Source of the DNA: JAJZMY01 sp964604635
GTDB taxonomy: Archaea > Micrarchaeota > Micrarchaeia > Micrarchaeales > Micrarchaeaceae
DNA length: 29,713 nucleotides
NCBI GenBank assembly: GCA_964604635.1
Contig: CAZRZO010000011.1
Coordinates: 1-29,713 of the forward strand
Reading direction: 5' to 3'
A model generated the notes under the pieces. The model ran no database searches. It saw only the letters and a program-made list of their open reading frames with translations, and was not told the origin of the DNA. Shown piece by piece: positions 1 to 8,266 of this stretch (positions are counted from its first letter, which is position 1; each line of letters begins with the position of its first letter). Made by a program: the position numbers and the translations under genes.

Positions 1-563
1 GATACTTTTGCTGTTAATTTTGCTATTATTGCAACTATATTTACTCCTGATCCTCGTTGTTGATTATATTGAACCCATATTTGTCCTGCAAATGGTGTTC
101 CTATTGGATTTGAAGCAAATGCATTTCCATTACTAGTATAACATACTAATCCACTAACTATTTCTGAACTTCCACTTGATAATACTGGAATTGCTGTTGT
201 ACTAAATCCTGTCCCTGATGCTATATTTGGTAATCCTGATATTGAATTTGCTGATGCAGCACATGCAAATAATACATTATACATTGTGTGACCAGTTGTT
301 TGTGTAAAATTAAAAGTTAATAAATTTTGTAGATTTGATGATGATGCACTAGTTGAAAATAAAGGACTTGAACATTCATATCCTGGTGTTGCTAGACATG
401 ATGTTCCTAAGAATGTTGCGCCATTAAAGATACCTAACATATCTAATGCAGCTAATACAACTGCAATTATAAGGATTGCCCAACCATATGTCATTAAATA
501 TTCCATAGCACTTTGTGCTTTTTTCTTCTGTGAATGTTTTAAACACTGATTTTTATTACTCAT
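1..563 (-). CDS. Type IV pilin-like protein, class III signal peptide (C-terminus off window)
   Basis: This reading frame runs from an ATG at 563-561 off the left edge, giving 187 residues with no stop. The N-terminus is basic and contains A16|QSAMEYLMTYGWAILII, a class III (archaellin/pilin) signal peptide: a cleavage site before Q17, Glu at +5 and a hydrophobic helix to about residue 44. Such proteins are cut by a PibD/FlaK-type peptidase and assembled outside the membrane. A C-x7-C element follows the helix (C58 and C66 by my count), then a Ser/Thr/Gly-rich extracellular part. A GTGAT Shine-Dalgarno lies 4 nt before the ATG, on + positions 568-572. The gene is divergent from idsA across 214 bp of AT-rich DNA that must hold both promoters. 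The protein resembles the one at 13538-14056. It could be a pilus subunit, adhesin or minor pseudopilin; which one cannot be told. Confidence 0.85.
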   Translation of the reverse strand, partial: MSNKNQCLKHSQKKKAQSAMEYLMTYGWAILIIAVVLAALDMLGIFNGATFLGTSCLATPGYECSSPLFSTSASSSNLQNLLTFNFTQTTGHTMYNVLFACAASANSISGLPNIASGTGFSTTAIPVLSSGSSEIVSGLVCYTSNGNAFASNPIGTPFAGQIWVQYNQQRGSGVNIVAIIAKLTAKV

Positions 564-777
564 ATTTATCACAAATTCATAATAATTTAAATTTTGAATA
601 TTAATTATAAAAATAACAAAATATATAAACATTAATTATATATTTTTTTAATTTTTTTATTATTTATTTTAAATTAAGATAATTTAGTATTAAGTATATA
701 TGTTTTTATAAATAATTTAAGTAATAAATATATTATTAATATTATATTTTGATTTTCAAAAAATAAAAAAGGATAAA

Positions 778-1794
778 ATGGATTTTAAAGAATATATTAA
801 ATTACATAGGCAAGAAATTTATTCTACTATTTGTAATTATGTGCAAATAAAGAATCCAATTGAACATTATAAAATAACACGAGATTATTCAGATAGGCAA
901 GGAAGTTATAGAAGACCTGGTCTTATTTTATTAACTGGGCAAATGTTAGGTGCAAAAATAGAAGATTTAATTATTCCTGCAGCAGCAATGCAATTATCTG
1001 AAGATTGGATTTTAGTTCATGATGATGTTGAAGATCATTCAGAACTTAGAAGAGGAAAAACATCTTTAAATAAATTATATGGTCTTGAAATTGCTGTTAA
1101 TGCTGGTGATGCTGGACATATTATTATGTGGAAAATGCTAAAAGATTATCTAATTAGCAATAAAAAAGGAGCATTAATCTATGATAAATTTGTAGATATT
1201 CTAGAGAAAACAGTAGAAGGACAATTTCTAGATATTGATTTTATATATAATAAAAAGAATTTTGAAAATATTAATGAAGATTTATATTTTAAAATAATAA
1301 ATAGCAAAACTTGTTATTATACTGTTTATGGACCAATGCAACTAGGTGCTATTTCTGCTGGATCTAATGAAGAAATACTTAAAATAATAGAAGAAATTGG
1401 AACACCTGCTGGAATTGCTTTTCAAATAATTGATGATATATTAGATTTAACAGCAGATAAAGAAGTATTTGGCAAACAAAAATATGGGGATTTATATGAA
1501 GGTAAAATAACTTTAATTATTTTAAATGCATATAAAAACGCAACAAATGAAGAAAAAAGTAAAATAAATTCAATATATTCTAAATTAAGAGAACAAAAAA
1601 CAAAACAAGATATTGAATTCCTTTTAGAAATGATTAATAAATATAATACTATTGAATATGCAAAGAAAATAGGAGAACATTATGCACAAATTGCAAAGCA
1701 AACAATTGAAAAAAACATGTCCAAATTACCAAATAATGAATATTCTTTAATTTTATTATCTGCAATACATGAATTATATTCAAGAAATAAATAA
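778..1794 (+). CDS. idsA: Polyprenyl diphosphate synthase (geranylgeranyl/farnesyl type)
   Basis: This short-chain trans-prenyltransferase of 338 aa condenses isopentenyl diphosphate with allylic diphosphates to make the C15-C20 precursor of archaeal ether lipids. The first aspartate-rich motif is DDVED at 82-86 followed by RRGK at 91-94. The second is DDILD at 219-223, with the typical FQIIDD context. These bind the Mg2+-diphosphate groups. The residue five before the first motif is Trp77. A bulky aromatic there limits chain length, as Phe77 does in the Sulfolobus acidocaldarius GGPP synthase, so C20 or C15 product is likelier than longer chains. The length is normal. A GGAT sits 3 nt before the ATG, but no real Shine-Dalgarno is seen. 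It is followed after about 90 nt by a 2-oxoacid oxidoreductase and then HMG-CoA reductase, also an isoprenoid gene. The family is certain; product length is inferred. Confidence 0.93.
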   Translation: MDFKEYIKLHRQEIYSTICNYVQIKNPIEHYKITRDYSDRQGSYRRPGLILLTGQMLGAKIEDLIIPAAAMQLSEDWILVHDDVEDHSELRRGKTSLNKLYGLEIAVNAGDAGHIIMWKMLKDYLISNKKGALIYDKFVDILEKTVEGQFLDIDFIYNKKNFENINEDLYFKIINSKTCYYTVYGPMQLGAISAGSNEEILKIIEEIGTPAGIAFQIIDDILDLTADKEVFGKQKYGDLYEGKITLIILNAYKNATNEEKSKINSIYSKLREQKTKQDIEFLLEMINKYNTIEYAKKIGEHYAQIAKQTIEKNMSKLPNNEYSLILLSAIHELYSRNK

Positions 1795-1882
1795 TAATTA
1801 ATTAAAAACAAGAACACGTTTACAAACGAAGTTGACAAAGATTTAATAAATTTTATGATTATTTAATTAAATAGTGAATTTT

Positions 1883-3775
1883 ATGAAATTAACTTGGATG
1901 ATAGGAGGAGAGCAAGGGAGCGGAGTTGAAACAGCATCAAATTTATTTGGTAAAGCAGTATCAAGTGCTAATTATTATATATTTGGAAATAGAGAATATT
2001 ATTCAAATATAAAAGGAAAACATAGTTATTTTGAATTATGTTTTAGTGATAAAAAAGTAAATAGTATTACTGAAAATTATGATATTATTGTAACTTTTGA
2101 TGCTGAAACAGTTTTTCAACATTTCAGACAATCTAAAAATTATTTTATTTATTCTGAATCACAAAAATCAAAAACAATTGAATCTATCCCAAGTATTGAA
2201 CCAGAAACAAAACAAGAAATAATTGAATTTTTAGATAAAAATAATATTAAACATACTGTTGAAGGAATAACTGAATATTTAAGCAATAATAAATTAAATG
2301 TAATTCCAATTAATTATGAACAAATAATAAGAGATATTGCAGAAGAACAAAAAATAAATACTAGTATTGCAAAAAAAACAATGAATACAATAGCTTCAAG
2401 TGTTTCTTTTTCACTGCTTGGACTTGATAAACAATTTTTAATAGATGCATTGGAACAAATATTTTCAAGAAAACCACAATTAATTGAAATGAACAAACGT
2501 GCTATTGAAAAATCATTTAATCTATTGAAAAATGTTTTTAATTTAAAACCAATTGAAAAGCAAATAAGAGTTCAAATTGATGGAAATCTTGCTGCTGCTC
2601 TTGGAAAAATAGCAGGAGGACTAGGATTTCAAAGTTATTATCCAATTACACCTGCAAGTGATGAAAGTGAATTTATTGAAGAGAATCAAGTAATTGAAAA
2701 TAATGTTAATAATGAAAAGCAAACAAGATCAATTGTTGTTGTACAAACAGAAGATGAAATTTCAGCAATTGGTATGGCAATTGGTAGTGCATTAACAGGA
2801 GTAAGATCAGCAACAGCAACTTCTGGACCAGGATTTGCATTAATGGGAGAAGCATTAAGTTGGGCAGGACAAACAGAATCCCCAATTGTTGTAACATATT
2901 ATTTAAGAGGATCTCCATCAACAGGTCTTCCAACAAGAAGTGGACAAGCTGATTTAAAATTTGCTGCAAATATTGGACATGGTGAATTTCCAAGAATTAT
3001 TATTGCAAGTGGAGATCATATTGAAACATTTAATGATGCAATTTTTGCATTTAATTTAGCTGAAAAATATCAAACACCAGTTATTCATATCATTGAAAAA
3101 TCAATTGCAAACAGTTATTCAAGTATAGATATAAAAGAACTTGATTACTCTAATAAAAAAATAGATAGAGGAAGTCTTATTCACTTAAATGCAGAAACTA
3201 AGGATTCATATAAAAGATTTAATTTAAGTAAAGGACCTATTTCAGATAGAGCTCCAATAGGAGAAACAATTGCATGGTATTCAGGAGATGAACATAATGA
3301 AATAGGACATATTTCTGAAAATTCAACAAACAGAACAATAATGTATGATAAAAGAATGCAAAAATTAACATTAGCAGATAAAGAAATAGATGAAAATGAT
3401 CGTTTAAATGTATTTGGTTCTGATTCTGATATTGCAGTAATAACTTTTGGATCTCCAAAAGGTGCTTTATTAGATATTATTGATGAATTAAATGAAAAAA
3501 ATATAAAATTACAAATTATTCAAATACGTATGTTTAATCCATTCCCAGTCAAATTATTAAGTGCCTTATTAAAAGGTAAAAAGAAAATAATTGATGTTGA
3601 AAATAATTATACTGCTCAATTAGCATCTTTTGTAAAAGAATTGTTGCAAATAGAGCCAACAAATTACATATTAAAATGGAATGGAAGACAAATGAATACT
3701 GATGAATTAAAAGATGCAATAATAAGAATAATTGAAACAGATGAAAAGAAAATAGTTTTGAATGGTGGAGTTTAA
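1883..3775 (+). CDS. 2-oxoacid:ferredoxin oxidoreductase, fused gamma-alpha subunit
   Basis: This is the large subunit of a CoA-acylating 2-oxoacid:ferredoxin oxidoreductase, which oxidises pyruvate or 2-oxoglutarate to acyl-CoA, CO2 and reduced ferredoxin. The first ~190 residues are the gamma domain (GGEQGSGVETA near the N-terminus, then NREYYSNIKGKHSY). The alpha domain follows from about residue 225 and carries YPITPASDESEF, the YPITP substrate motif of the Sulfolobus two-subunit type; then come the pyrimidine-binding and C-terminal transketolase domains. At about 630 aa it matches that type. I chose ATG 1883 because a GTGA Shine-Dalgarno at 1874-1877 lies 5 nt upstream; a GTG start at 1874 would add three residues and consume that site. 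The beta subunit follows 139 nt on. The 2-oxoacid used cannot be read from the sequence. The type is common in archaea that respire oxygen. Confidence 0.93.
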   Translation: MKLTWMIGGEQGSGVETASNLFGKAVSSANYYIFGNREYYSNIKGKHSYFELCFSDKKVNSITENYDIIVTFDAETVFQHFRQSKNYFIYSESQKSKTIESIPSIEPETKQEIIEFLDKNNIKHTVEGITEYLSNNKLNVIPINYEQIIRDIAEEQKINTSIAKKTMNTIASSVSFSLLGLDKQFLIDALEQIFSRKPQLIEMNKRAIEKSFNLLKNVFNLKPIEKQIRVQIDGNLAAALGKIAGGLGFQSYYPITPASDESEFIEENQVIENNVNNEKQTRSIVVVQTEDEISAIGMAIGSALTGVRSATATSGPGFALMGEALSWAGQTESPIVVTYYLRGSPSTGLPTRSGQADLKFAANIGHGEFPRIIIASGDHIETFNDAIFAFNLAEKYQTPVIHIIEKSIANSYSSIDIKELDYSNKKIDRGSLIHLNAETKDSYKRFNLSKGPISDRAPIGETIAWYSGDEHNEIGHISENSTNRTIMYDKRMQKLTLADKEIDENDRLNVFGSDSDIAVITFGSPKGALLDIIDELNEKNIKLQIIQIRMFNPFPVKLLSALLKGKKKIIDVENNYTAQLASFVKELLQIEPTNYILKWNGRQMNTDELKDAIIRIIETDEKKIVLNGGV

Positions 3776-3914
3776 TCTGCTTTTAAAATTGTGAAATATG
3801 GAAAAAATAATAATAAAATCTACAATCAAAATAATACTTTAAAATAATTTAATAATATTATTTTTGATGTTGATATTAAACAAAAAATATAATAAAAAAA
3901 TAATTAGTGGTTTA

Positions 3915-4820
3915 ATGGTAAATTACAAAACTAATGAATTTGTTGATTGGTGTATTGGCTGCGGTGATTTTGGAATATTAAGTTCTGAAACATCTGCATT
4001 ATCTGAACTAGGTTTAGATCCCTCAAAAACAGTTGTTGTATCTGGAATTGGATGTTCTAGTAAAATGCCCCATTTTGTTAATGTGAATGGTGTTCATACA
4101 TTACACGGACGTGCAATAACTTATGCATCTGGGATTAAATTATCAAATCCAGATTTAAAAGTAATTGTGAATTCAGGTGATGGTGATTTACTAGGAATTG
4201 GTGTAGGACATTTAGTAAGTGCAGGAAGAAGAAATTTAGATATTACAATTTTACTTCATAATAATGGTGTTTATGGACTTACAAAAGGTCAAGCATCTCC
4301 AACATTACATAGAGGAATACAAACAAAATCACTTCCTAAAAAAAATATAAATGATTCATTAGATCCTCTTGCAATTGCATTAACATCAGGATATACTTTT
4401 GTTGCAAGAACTTATGCATATGATGCAATGTTTACAAAAGAAATAATTAAAAAAGCAATAATGCATAAAGGAACAGCATTAATTGATATTTTACAACCTT
4501 GTCCAACATATAATAATATAAACACAAAAGAATGGTATGAAGAAAGAATATACAAATTAGATGATAATTACGATTATGTTGTTAAAACTCCAGAAGAAGC
4601 TGAAAAGAAATTATCAATTGCATTAATTAAAAGTTTTGAATGGGGCAAAAAGATCCCTCTTGGAATTTTTTATCAAAATGAATTAATAACTTCATATGGT
4701 GAAAGAATAAAAGAGAACATAAATGATTATTTTGAAAATCCACCATCAAATCAAATAATAGAACAAAATCAGAAATCAACAACAGATATTTCAAGTTTAT
4801 TAAAAAGATTTGAAGTTTAA
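3915..4820 (+). CDS. 2-oxoacid:ferredoxin oxidoreductase, beta subunit
   Basis: This is the thiamine-diphosphate and 4Fe-4S binding beta subunit, partner of the preceding gene. WCIGCGDFGI near the N-terminus supplies two cluster cysteines; IGCSSKMPHF and LQPCPTYN give the third and fourth expected ligands. GDGD at about residue 92, followed by NNGVYGLTKGQ, is the ThDP/Mg2+ motif. The HTLHGRA and KGQASPT stretches are typical of the family. I chose ATG 3915 because it gives MVNYKTNEFVDWCIGCGD, the usual N-terminus; TTG 3864 or ATG 3867 would add 16-17 basic residues not expected in the family. With ATG 3915 the protein is 301 aa, normal for the two-subunit enzyme. It probably shares a transcript with the alpha gene and, 21 nt later, HMG-CoA reductase. 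The link to that gene may be metabolic, acetyl-CoA being the start of the mevalonate pathway, but that is inference. Confidence 0.93.
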   Translation: MVNYKTNEFVDWCIGCGDFGILSSETSALSELGLDPSKTVVVSGIGCSSKMPHFVNVNGVHTLHGRAITYASGIKLSNPDLKVIVNSGDGDLLGIGVGHLVSAGRRNLDITILLHNNGVYGLTKGQASPTLHRGIQTKSLPKKNINDSLDPLAIALTSGYTFVARTYAYDAMFTKEIIKKAIMHKGTALIDILQPCPTYNNINTKEWYEERIYKLDDNYDYVVKTPEEAEKKLSIALIKSFEWGKKIPLGIFYQNELITSYGERIKENINDYFENPPSNQIIEQNQKSTTDISSLLKRFEV

Positions 4821-4841
4821 TAAATTATTAAAGAGATTTGA

Positions 4842-6092
4842 ATGGAAAATAAAAATAAAGAATCAAAAATTTTGAATAAATTAAAGTCTAATATAATAAA
4901 ACCTTACCAAATTTCAGCAATAACAAAAAATGAAGAAAAAGCAGCAGAAATAAAACGGAAATATCTCGAAATAAAATATAATATCAATAAAAAATTGAAA
5001 TATATTAGTCAGACAAATATTGATTATAGTGATGCTGCAAAAAGAAATATATCTGGTAATCTAATTGGAGCAGTTCAAATTCCATTAGGTTTTATTGAAA
5101 TAAATATTAATGGACAATTTGCTAAAGGACATAATCTTGTTTTTTTAGCAACAACAGAAGGAAGATTAGTTGATGGTATTGCAAGAGGTGCAAGTGCTTT
5201 AAATAGTAAAGGAGTAACAACAAAAATATTAAAAGATGAAATGACAAGAAGTATTATAATAGAAACAAATTCACTAAATAATGCATATAAGTCAAAGAAG
5301 TATATTGATGAATCTTTTATTGAAATAAAAAAATATTTTTCAAAATCAAGTAAATATTTAATATTAAAAAATATTTCAAGTCAAGTTTTTGGAAAACTTT
5401 TATTCTTAAGATATGGTGCAACAACAGGAGCAGCAATGGGTATGAATATGATAACAATTGCATCACATGATGCAACAATTAAAATCATAGAGAAACTAAA
5501 CCAAAAAAAGATAAATGCTAAATTTTTTACTGAAAGTGGAAATATGTGTATTGATAAAAAACCTGGTTTTATAAATCAAATACTGGGTCGTGGTATTTCA
5601 ATTTCTGCTGAAGCAGTAATAAAAAAAGAAATAATTAAAAAATATTTTAAAGTAAATCCAAGTCAAATAGTAAAAATGAATTACTATAAAAATTATATTG
5701 GTTCAAGTTTAGCAGGTGCAATAGGAAATAATGCACATATTGCAAATGTTATGTCTGCAATATTTATTGCATATGGTCAAGATATTGCACAAGTTGTTGA
5801 TTCAGTAAGTGGGTATGATAATGTTGAATTAACAGAATCTGGTGATCTTTATTTTTCTATTAATCTACCTTCATTAGAAATAGGTGTATATGGTGGTGGT
5901 ACAATGAGAGAAACACAAAAAGAACTATTAATTGCATCAAAAATTTATGGGGAAAATGATGAAAAAGGAATAAAAAAATATAAATTTGCTGAATTAATTG
6001 CAGCAAGTGTTTTAGCTGGTGAATTAAATTTATTAAGTGCATTAGCAGGACAAGAACTTTCAAATTCTCATGCTTCAATAAAAAGAGGTTAA
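4842..6092 (+). CDS. hmgA: HMG-CoA reductase (class I), NADP-motif variant
   Basis: HMG-CoA reductase makes mevalonate from HMG-CoA using NADPH and commits carbon to archaeal lipids. Visible class I features in order: NLIGAVQIPLG near residue 73; TTEGRLV with catalytic Glu106; TTGAAMGMNM, the cofactor motif; ESGNMCIDKKPGFINQ with the catalytic Lys; NYIGSSLAGAIG; GQDIAQVVDS with the catalytic Asp; and NSHASIKRG at the C-terminus with the catalytic His. The length, 416 aa, fits soluble archaeal enzymes. One oddity is that the cofactor motif usually reads DAMGMN and here is AAMGMN, so an acidic residue near the nicotinamide site is missing. Other catalytic residues are intact, so I expect an active enzyme. 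The gene lies 21 nt after the oxidoreductase beta subunit and 24 nt before the next gene, so it is probably in one operon. Confidence 0.93.
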   Translation: MENKNKESKILNKLKSNIIKPYQISAITKNEEKAAEIKRKYLEIKYNINKKLKYISQTNIDYSDAAKRNISGNLIGAVQIPLGFIEININGQFAKGHNLVFLATTEGRLVDGIARGASALNSKGVTTKILKDEMTRSIIIETNSLNNAYKSKKYIDESFIEIKKYFSKSSKYLILKNISSQVFGKLLFLRYGATTGAAMGMNMITIASHDATIKIIEKLNQKKINAKFFTESGNMCIDKKPGFINQILGRGISISAEAVIKKEIIKKYFKVNPSQIVKMNYYKNYIGSSLAGAIGNNAHIANVMSAIFIAYGQDIAQVVDSVSGYDNVELTESGDLYFSINLPSLEIGVYGGGTMRETQKELLIASKIYGENDEKGIKKYKFAELIAASVLAGELNLLSALAGQELSNSHASIKRG

Positions 6093-6116
6093 TATTTAAT
6101 ATAAAAATATGATTTA

Positions 6117-6596
6117 TTGTGTATTTTATTACAAAAAAATAATAAGAATCAAATTAATAATGTAAATAAAAAAAAATTTAATGCTTTTAAAATTAATACT
6201 AAAAACATTTTTAAACTTAGAAAAGAAGTCAATGAACATCAGACTACAAATGTTTATATTAATGGAAAAAATGTTTCTATTGATATTGCAATTGCATTAG
6301 CAATTAAAAAACTAAATCAATTAAATGCAAAAACAGAACATTGCTGTCAAGGTGGAGATAAATTTCATCAAGCATATATTTCATTAAAAAGTGGAATATT
6401 CCCAAACGAATTAATTTCTGCATGGAAAAATGCTGGATTTTATGTTTCAATACATATTGTTAGAGCAACATATTCATTTATTAAAAATACTAATATTGTT
6501 GAAGAACAAGCAGGAATATTATTTCAAAATTCTTTAAATGATTGGGTAAGTAATAAATTAGATGTATCTGGAGAAAAATATAAATTTCAAAATTAA
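6117..6596 (+). CDS. Conserved hypothetical protein with CCQG motif
   Basis: I do not recognise a named family. The 159-aa frame begins at TTG 6117 and contains no internal ATG. The N-terminal 40 residues are Asn/Lys-rich and look like low-complexity sequence. The core begins at about 45 with a VYINGKNVSIDIAIALAIKKLN stretch, followed by AKTEHCCQGG at about 75-84 and AYISL. A helix that pairs down to a (S/C)C-x-G turn after 'L-N-x-x-x-x-T' resembles small phage and archaeal proteins of unknown function. The two adjacent cysteines and following His residues could bind a metal, but nothing proves this. An ATG at 6109 lies in another frame and would join this frame only through a one-base change in the A-run near 6131, so the true N-terminus is unsure. 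It is probably cotranscribed with HMG-CoA reductase (24 nt gap). Confidence 0.6.
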   Translation: MCILLQKNNKNQINNVNKKKFNAFKINTKNIFKLRKEVNEHQTTNVYINGKNVSIDIAIALAIKKLNQLNAKTEHCCQGGDKFHQAYISLKSGIFPNELISAWKNAGFYVSIHIVRATYSFIKNTNIVEEQAGILFQNSLNDWVSNKLDVSGEKYKFQN

Positions 6597-6632
6597 TTAT
6601 AAATTTTTATTTTAAAACATTATTATTTTTTA

Positions 6633-8039
6633 TTAAATTAATGTTTTAGGATCTAGTAATTTTTTTAATTGCTTTTCATTAAGAATATTCATTTTTTTGC
6701 ATACTTGCATTATTGTTTTATTATTTTTATATGCAATCATTACTATTTCAGAAGCTTTATCATAACCAATATAAGGTGTTAATGCTGTTATTGTTGATAA
6801 ATCATTTTCAATGTATTTATTAATTCTTTTTGTATCTACTTTTAAGTCATTAATTGCATTTTTACTAAAAATTTTAATACTATTAGCTAATATGCGTATT
6901 GAAAATAATAAATCATATGTAATTATTGGCATATATACATTTAATTCAAGTTGTGCACTTGATACTGCTTTTCTTATAGTATAATTCATACCTTGAACTT
7001 GGAATAAAACCATATTTTGCATTTCTAAATATGATGGATTTATTTTTCCTGGCATTATTGAAGATCCTGCTTGTGCTGATTTAAGAATTAGTTCATGTAT
7101 TCCTGTTCTTGGACCTGAAACTAAAATTACTAAATCATTTATAATTTTATTTAATTCTATTGTGATGCTATTTATTGCATCACTTATTATCATTTCAGCA
7201 ATTCTATTTTGAGTATCTCTAAATCTATTTTTTGAAAGTATAAATTCTTTACTTATCTTGAATATTTTTAATTCTTTATTTATTTGTTTAATTATTTCTG
7301 TCCTATATTTTTCAGATGCATTTATTCCAGTACCAATTGCTGTTCCACCAATTGGTATTTCAAGTAAGTAATTTGTAGTTTTTTCAAGGTTATCTATGAG
7401 TAGTGAAATTGTTCCTGCATATCCTGAAAATTCTTGACCTAATGTCATTGGAACTGCATCTTGTAAATGTGTTCTTCCAATTTTTATAACTTTAACAAAT
7501 TCTTCTGATTTTTTAAATAGTTCTGTTTCTAGTATTTTTAATGCAGGAATTAATAATTTCTGTATTTCAATAAACATAGTAATTCTTATTGCTGTTGGCA
7601 TTGTGTCATTTGTTGATTGTGACATATTAACATGATCATTAGGATGTATAAGTTTAAAATTTCCTTTTTTACTCCCAATAATTTCTAATGCTCTATTTGC
7701 AACAACTTCATTTATATTCATATTTATATTAGTTCCAGCTCCTGCTTGAAATATATCAATTTTAAATTGATTGAGAAATTTTCCATCAATAATTTCATTA
7801 CACGCAAGAATTATTGCATCTCCTTTTTTTTTGTTAAGTTTTCCTATTTTTATATTTGTTAATGCAGCACATTTTTTTATTAATGTATAAACTTGTATAA
7901 ATTCTCTTTGTATGTGTAGACCAGAAACCCTATAATTAGTTAATGCTCTTTCAGTTTCAACTCCATAATATACATTTGAAGGAACAATAACTTCACCAAC
8001 AATATCTCTTTCAACAATTCCTTTTGAATTTTTTTTCAT
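6633..8039 (-). CDS. Fumarase/aspartase family lyase, aspartate ammonia-lyase favoured
   Basis: This 468-aa protein belongs to the class II fumarase/aspartase superfamily. It has VPSNVYYGVETERAL at the N-terminus, SQSTNDTMPTA, GRTHLQDAVP, GGTAIGTGIN, the superfamily signature GSSIMPGKINPSYLE, and ALTPYIGYDKASE near the C-terminus. The length is normal for both enzymes. Aspartase would release ammonia from aspartate to give fumarate; fumarase would hydrate fumarate to malate. YYGVET, SQSTND and AQAGSSIMP are more like aspartases, where fumarases tend to read YYGAQT, SQSSND and EPGSSIMP; the C-terminal IGYDKA is found in fumarases. The family is certain and the substrate is not. A GTGA Shine-Dalgarno sits 4 nt before the ATG (+ positions 8044-8047). 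It stands alone, convergent with the CCQG gene. Confidence 0.9.
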   Translation of the reverse strand: MKKNSKGIVERDIVGEVIVPSNVYYGVETERALTNYRVSGLHIQREFIQVYTLIKKCAALTNIKIGKLNKKKGDAIILACNEIIDGKFLNQFKIDIFQAGAGTNINMNINEVVANRALEIIGSKKGNFKLIHPNDHVNMSQSTNDTMPTAIRITMFIEIQKLLIPALKILETELFKKSEEFVKVIKIGRTHLQDAVPMTLGQEFSGYAGTISLLIDNLEKTTNYLLEIPIGGTAIGTGINASEKYRTEIIKQINKELKIFKISKEFILSKNRFRDTQNRIAEMIISDAINSITIELNKIINDLVILVSGPRTGIHELILKSAQAGSSIMPGKINPSYLEMQNMVLFQVQGMNYTIRKAVSSAQLELNVYMPIITYDLLFSIRILANSIKIFSKNAINDLKVDTKRINKYIENDLSTITALTPYIGYDKASEIVMIAYKNNKTIMQVCKKMNILNEKQLKKLLDPKTLI

Positions 8040-8122
8040 AATTTCACGTGATTAATAATAAACACTAAATTTTATTAATATAATTATAAATAAAATATAA
8101 AAAGTATAATTAAATTTTTTAT

Positions 8123-8197
8123 GCTCTGATCGTCTAGTTCGGTCAAGGATATAGCCTTCTCATGGCTAGGACTCGGGTTCGAATCCCGATCAGAGCG
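8123..8197 (+). tRNA. tRNA-Glu (anticodon CUC)
   Basis: The sequence folds into a full cloverleaf with no intron. The acceptor GCTCTGA (8123-8129) pairs perfectly with TCAGAGC (8190-8196), and G8197 is the discriminator. The anticodon stem TAGCC/GGCTA (8152-8156, 8164-8168) encloses the loop TTCTCAT with CTC at 8159-8161. The T-arm is TCGGG TTCGAAT CCCGA. The D-arm contains GTCT and the conserved GG. It reads GAG, a rare codon in such an AT-rich genome. It lies between two minus-strand genes and no CCA is encoded. Confidence 0.96.
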
Positions 8198-8266
8198 TAT
8201 TTTAAAAATTGTTTTTAATGCAAAATAATAATTTATGAAATTTAAATAATTTTTATTATAATTAAT

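Noticed and set aside
1795..1882. Small gene or RNA between idsA and the oxidoreductase
   Set aside because: No frame longer than a few codons and no stable fold or box C/D pattern could be seen.
3864..3914. TTG 3864 or ATG 3867 start for the oxidoreductase beta subunit
   Set aside because: This adds a basic tail absent from the family; ATG 3915 gives the standard N-terminus.
6117..6596. TYW3 wybutosine-synthesis protein
   Set aside because: Cysteine-containing short protein of similar size, but the TYW3 serine/cysteine motifs are not present; left as unknown.
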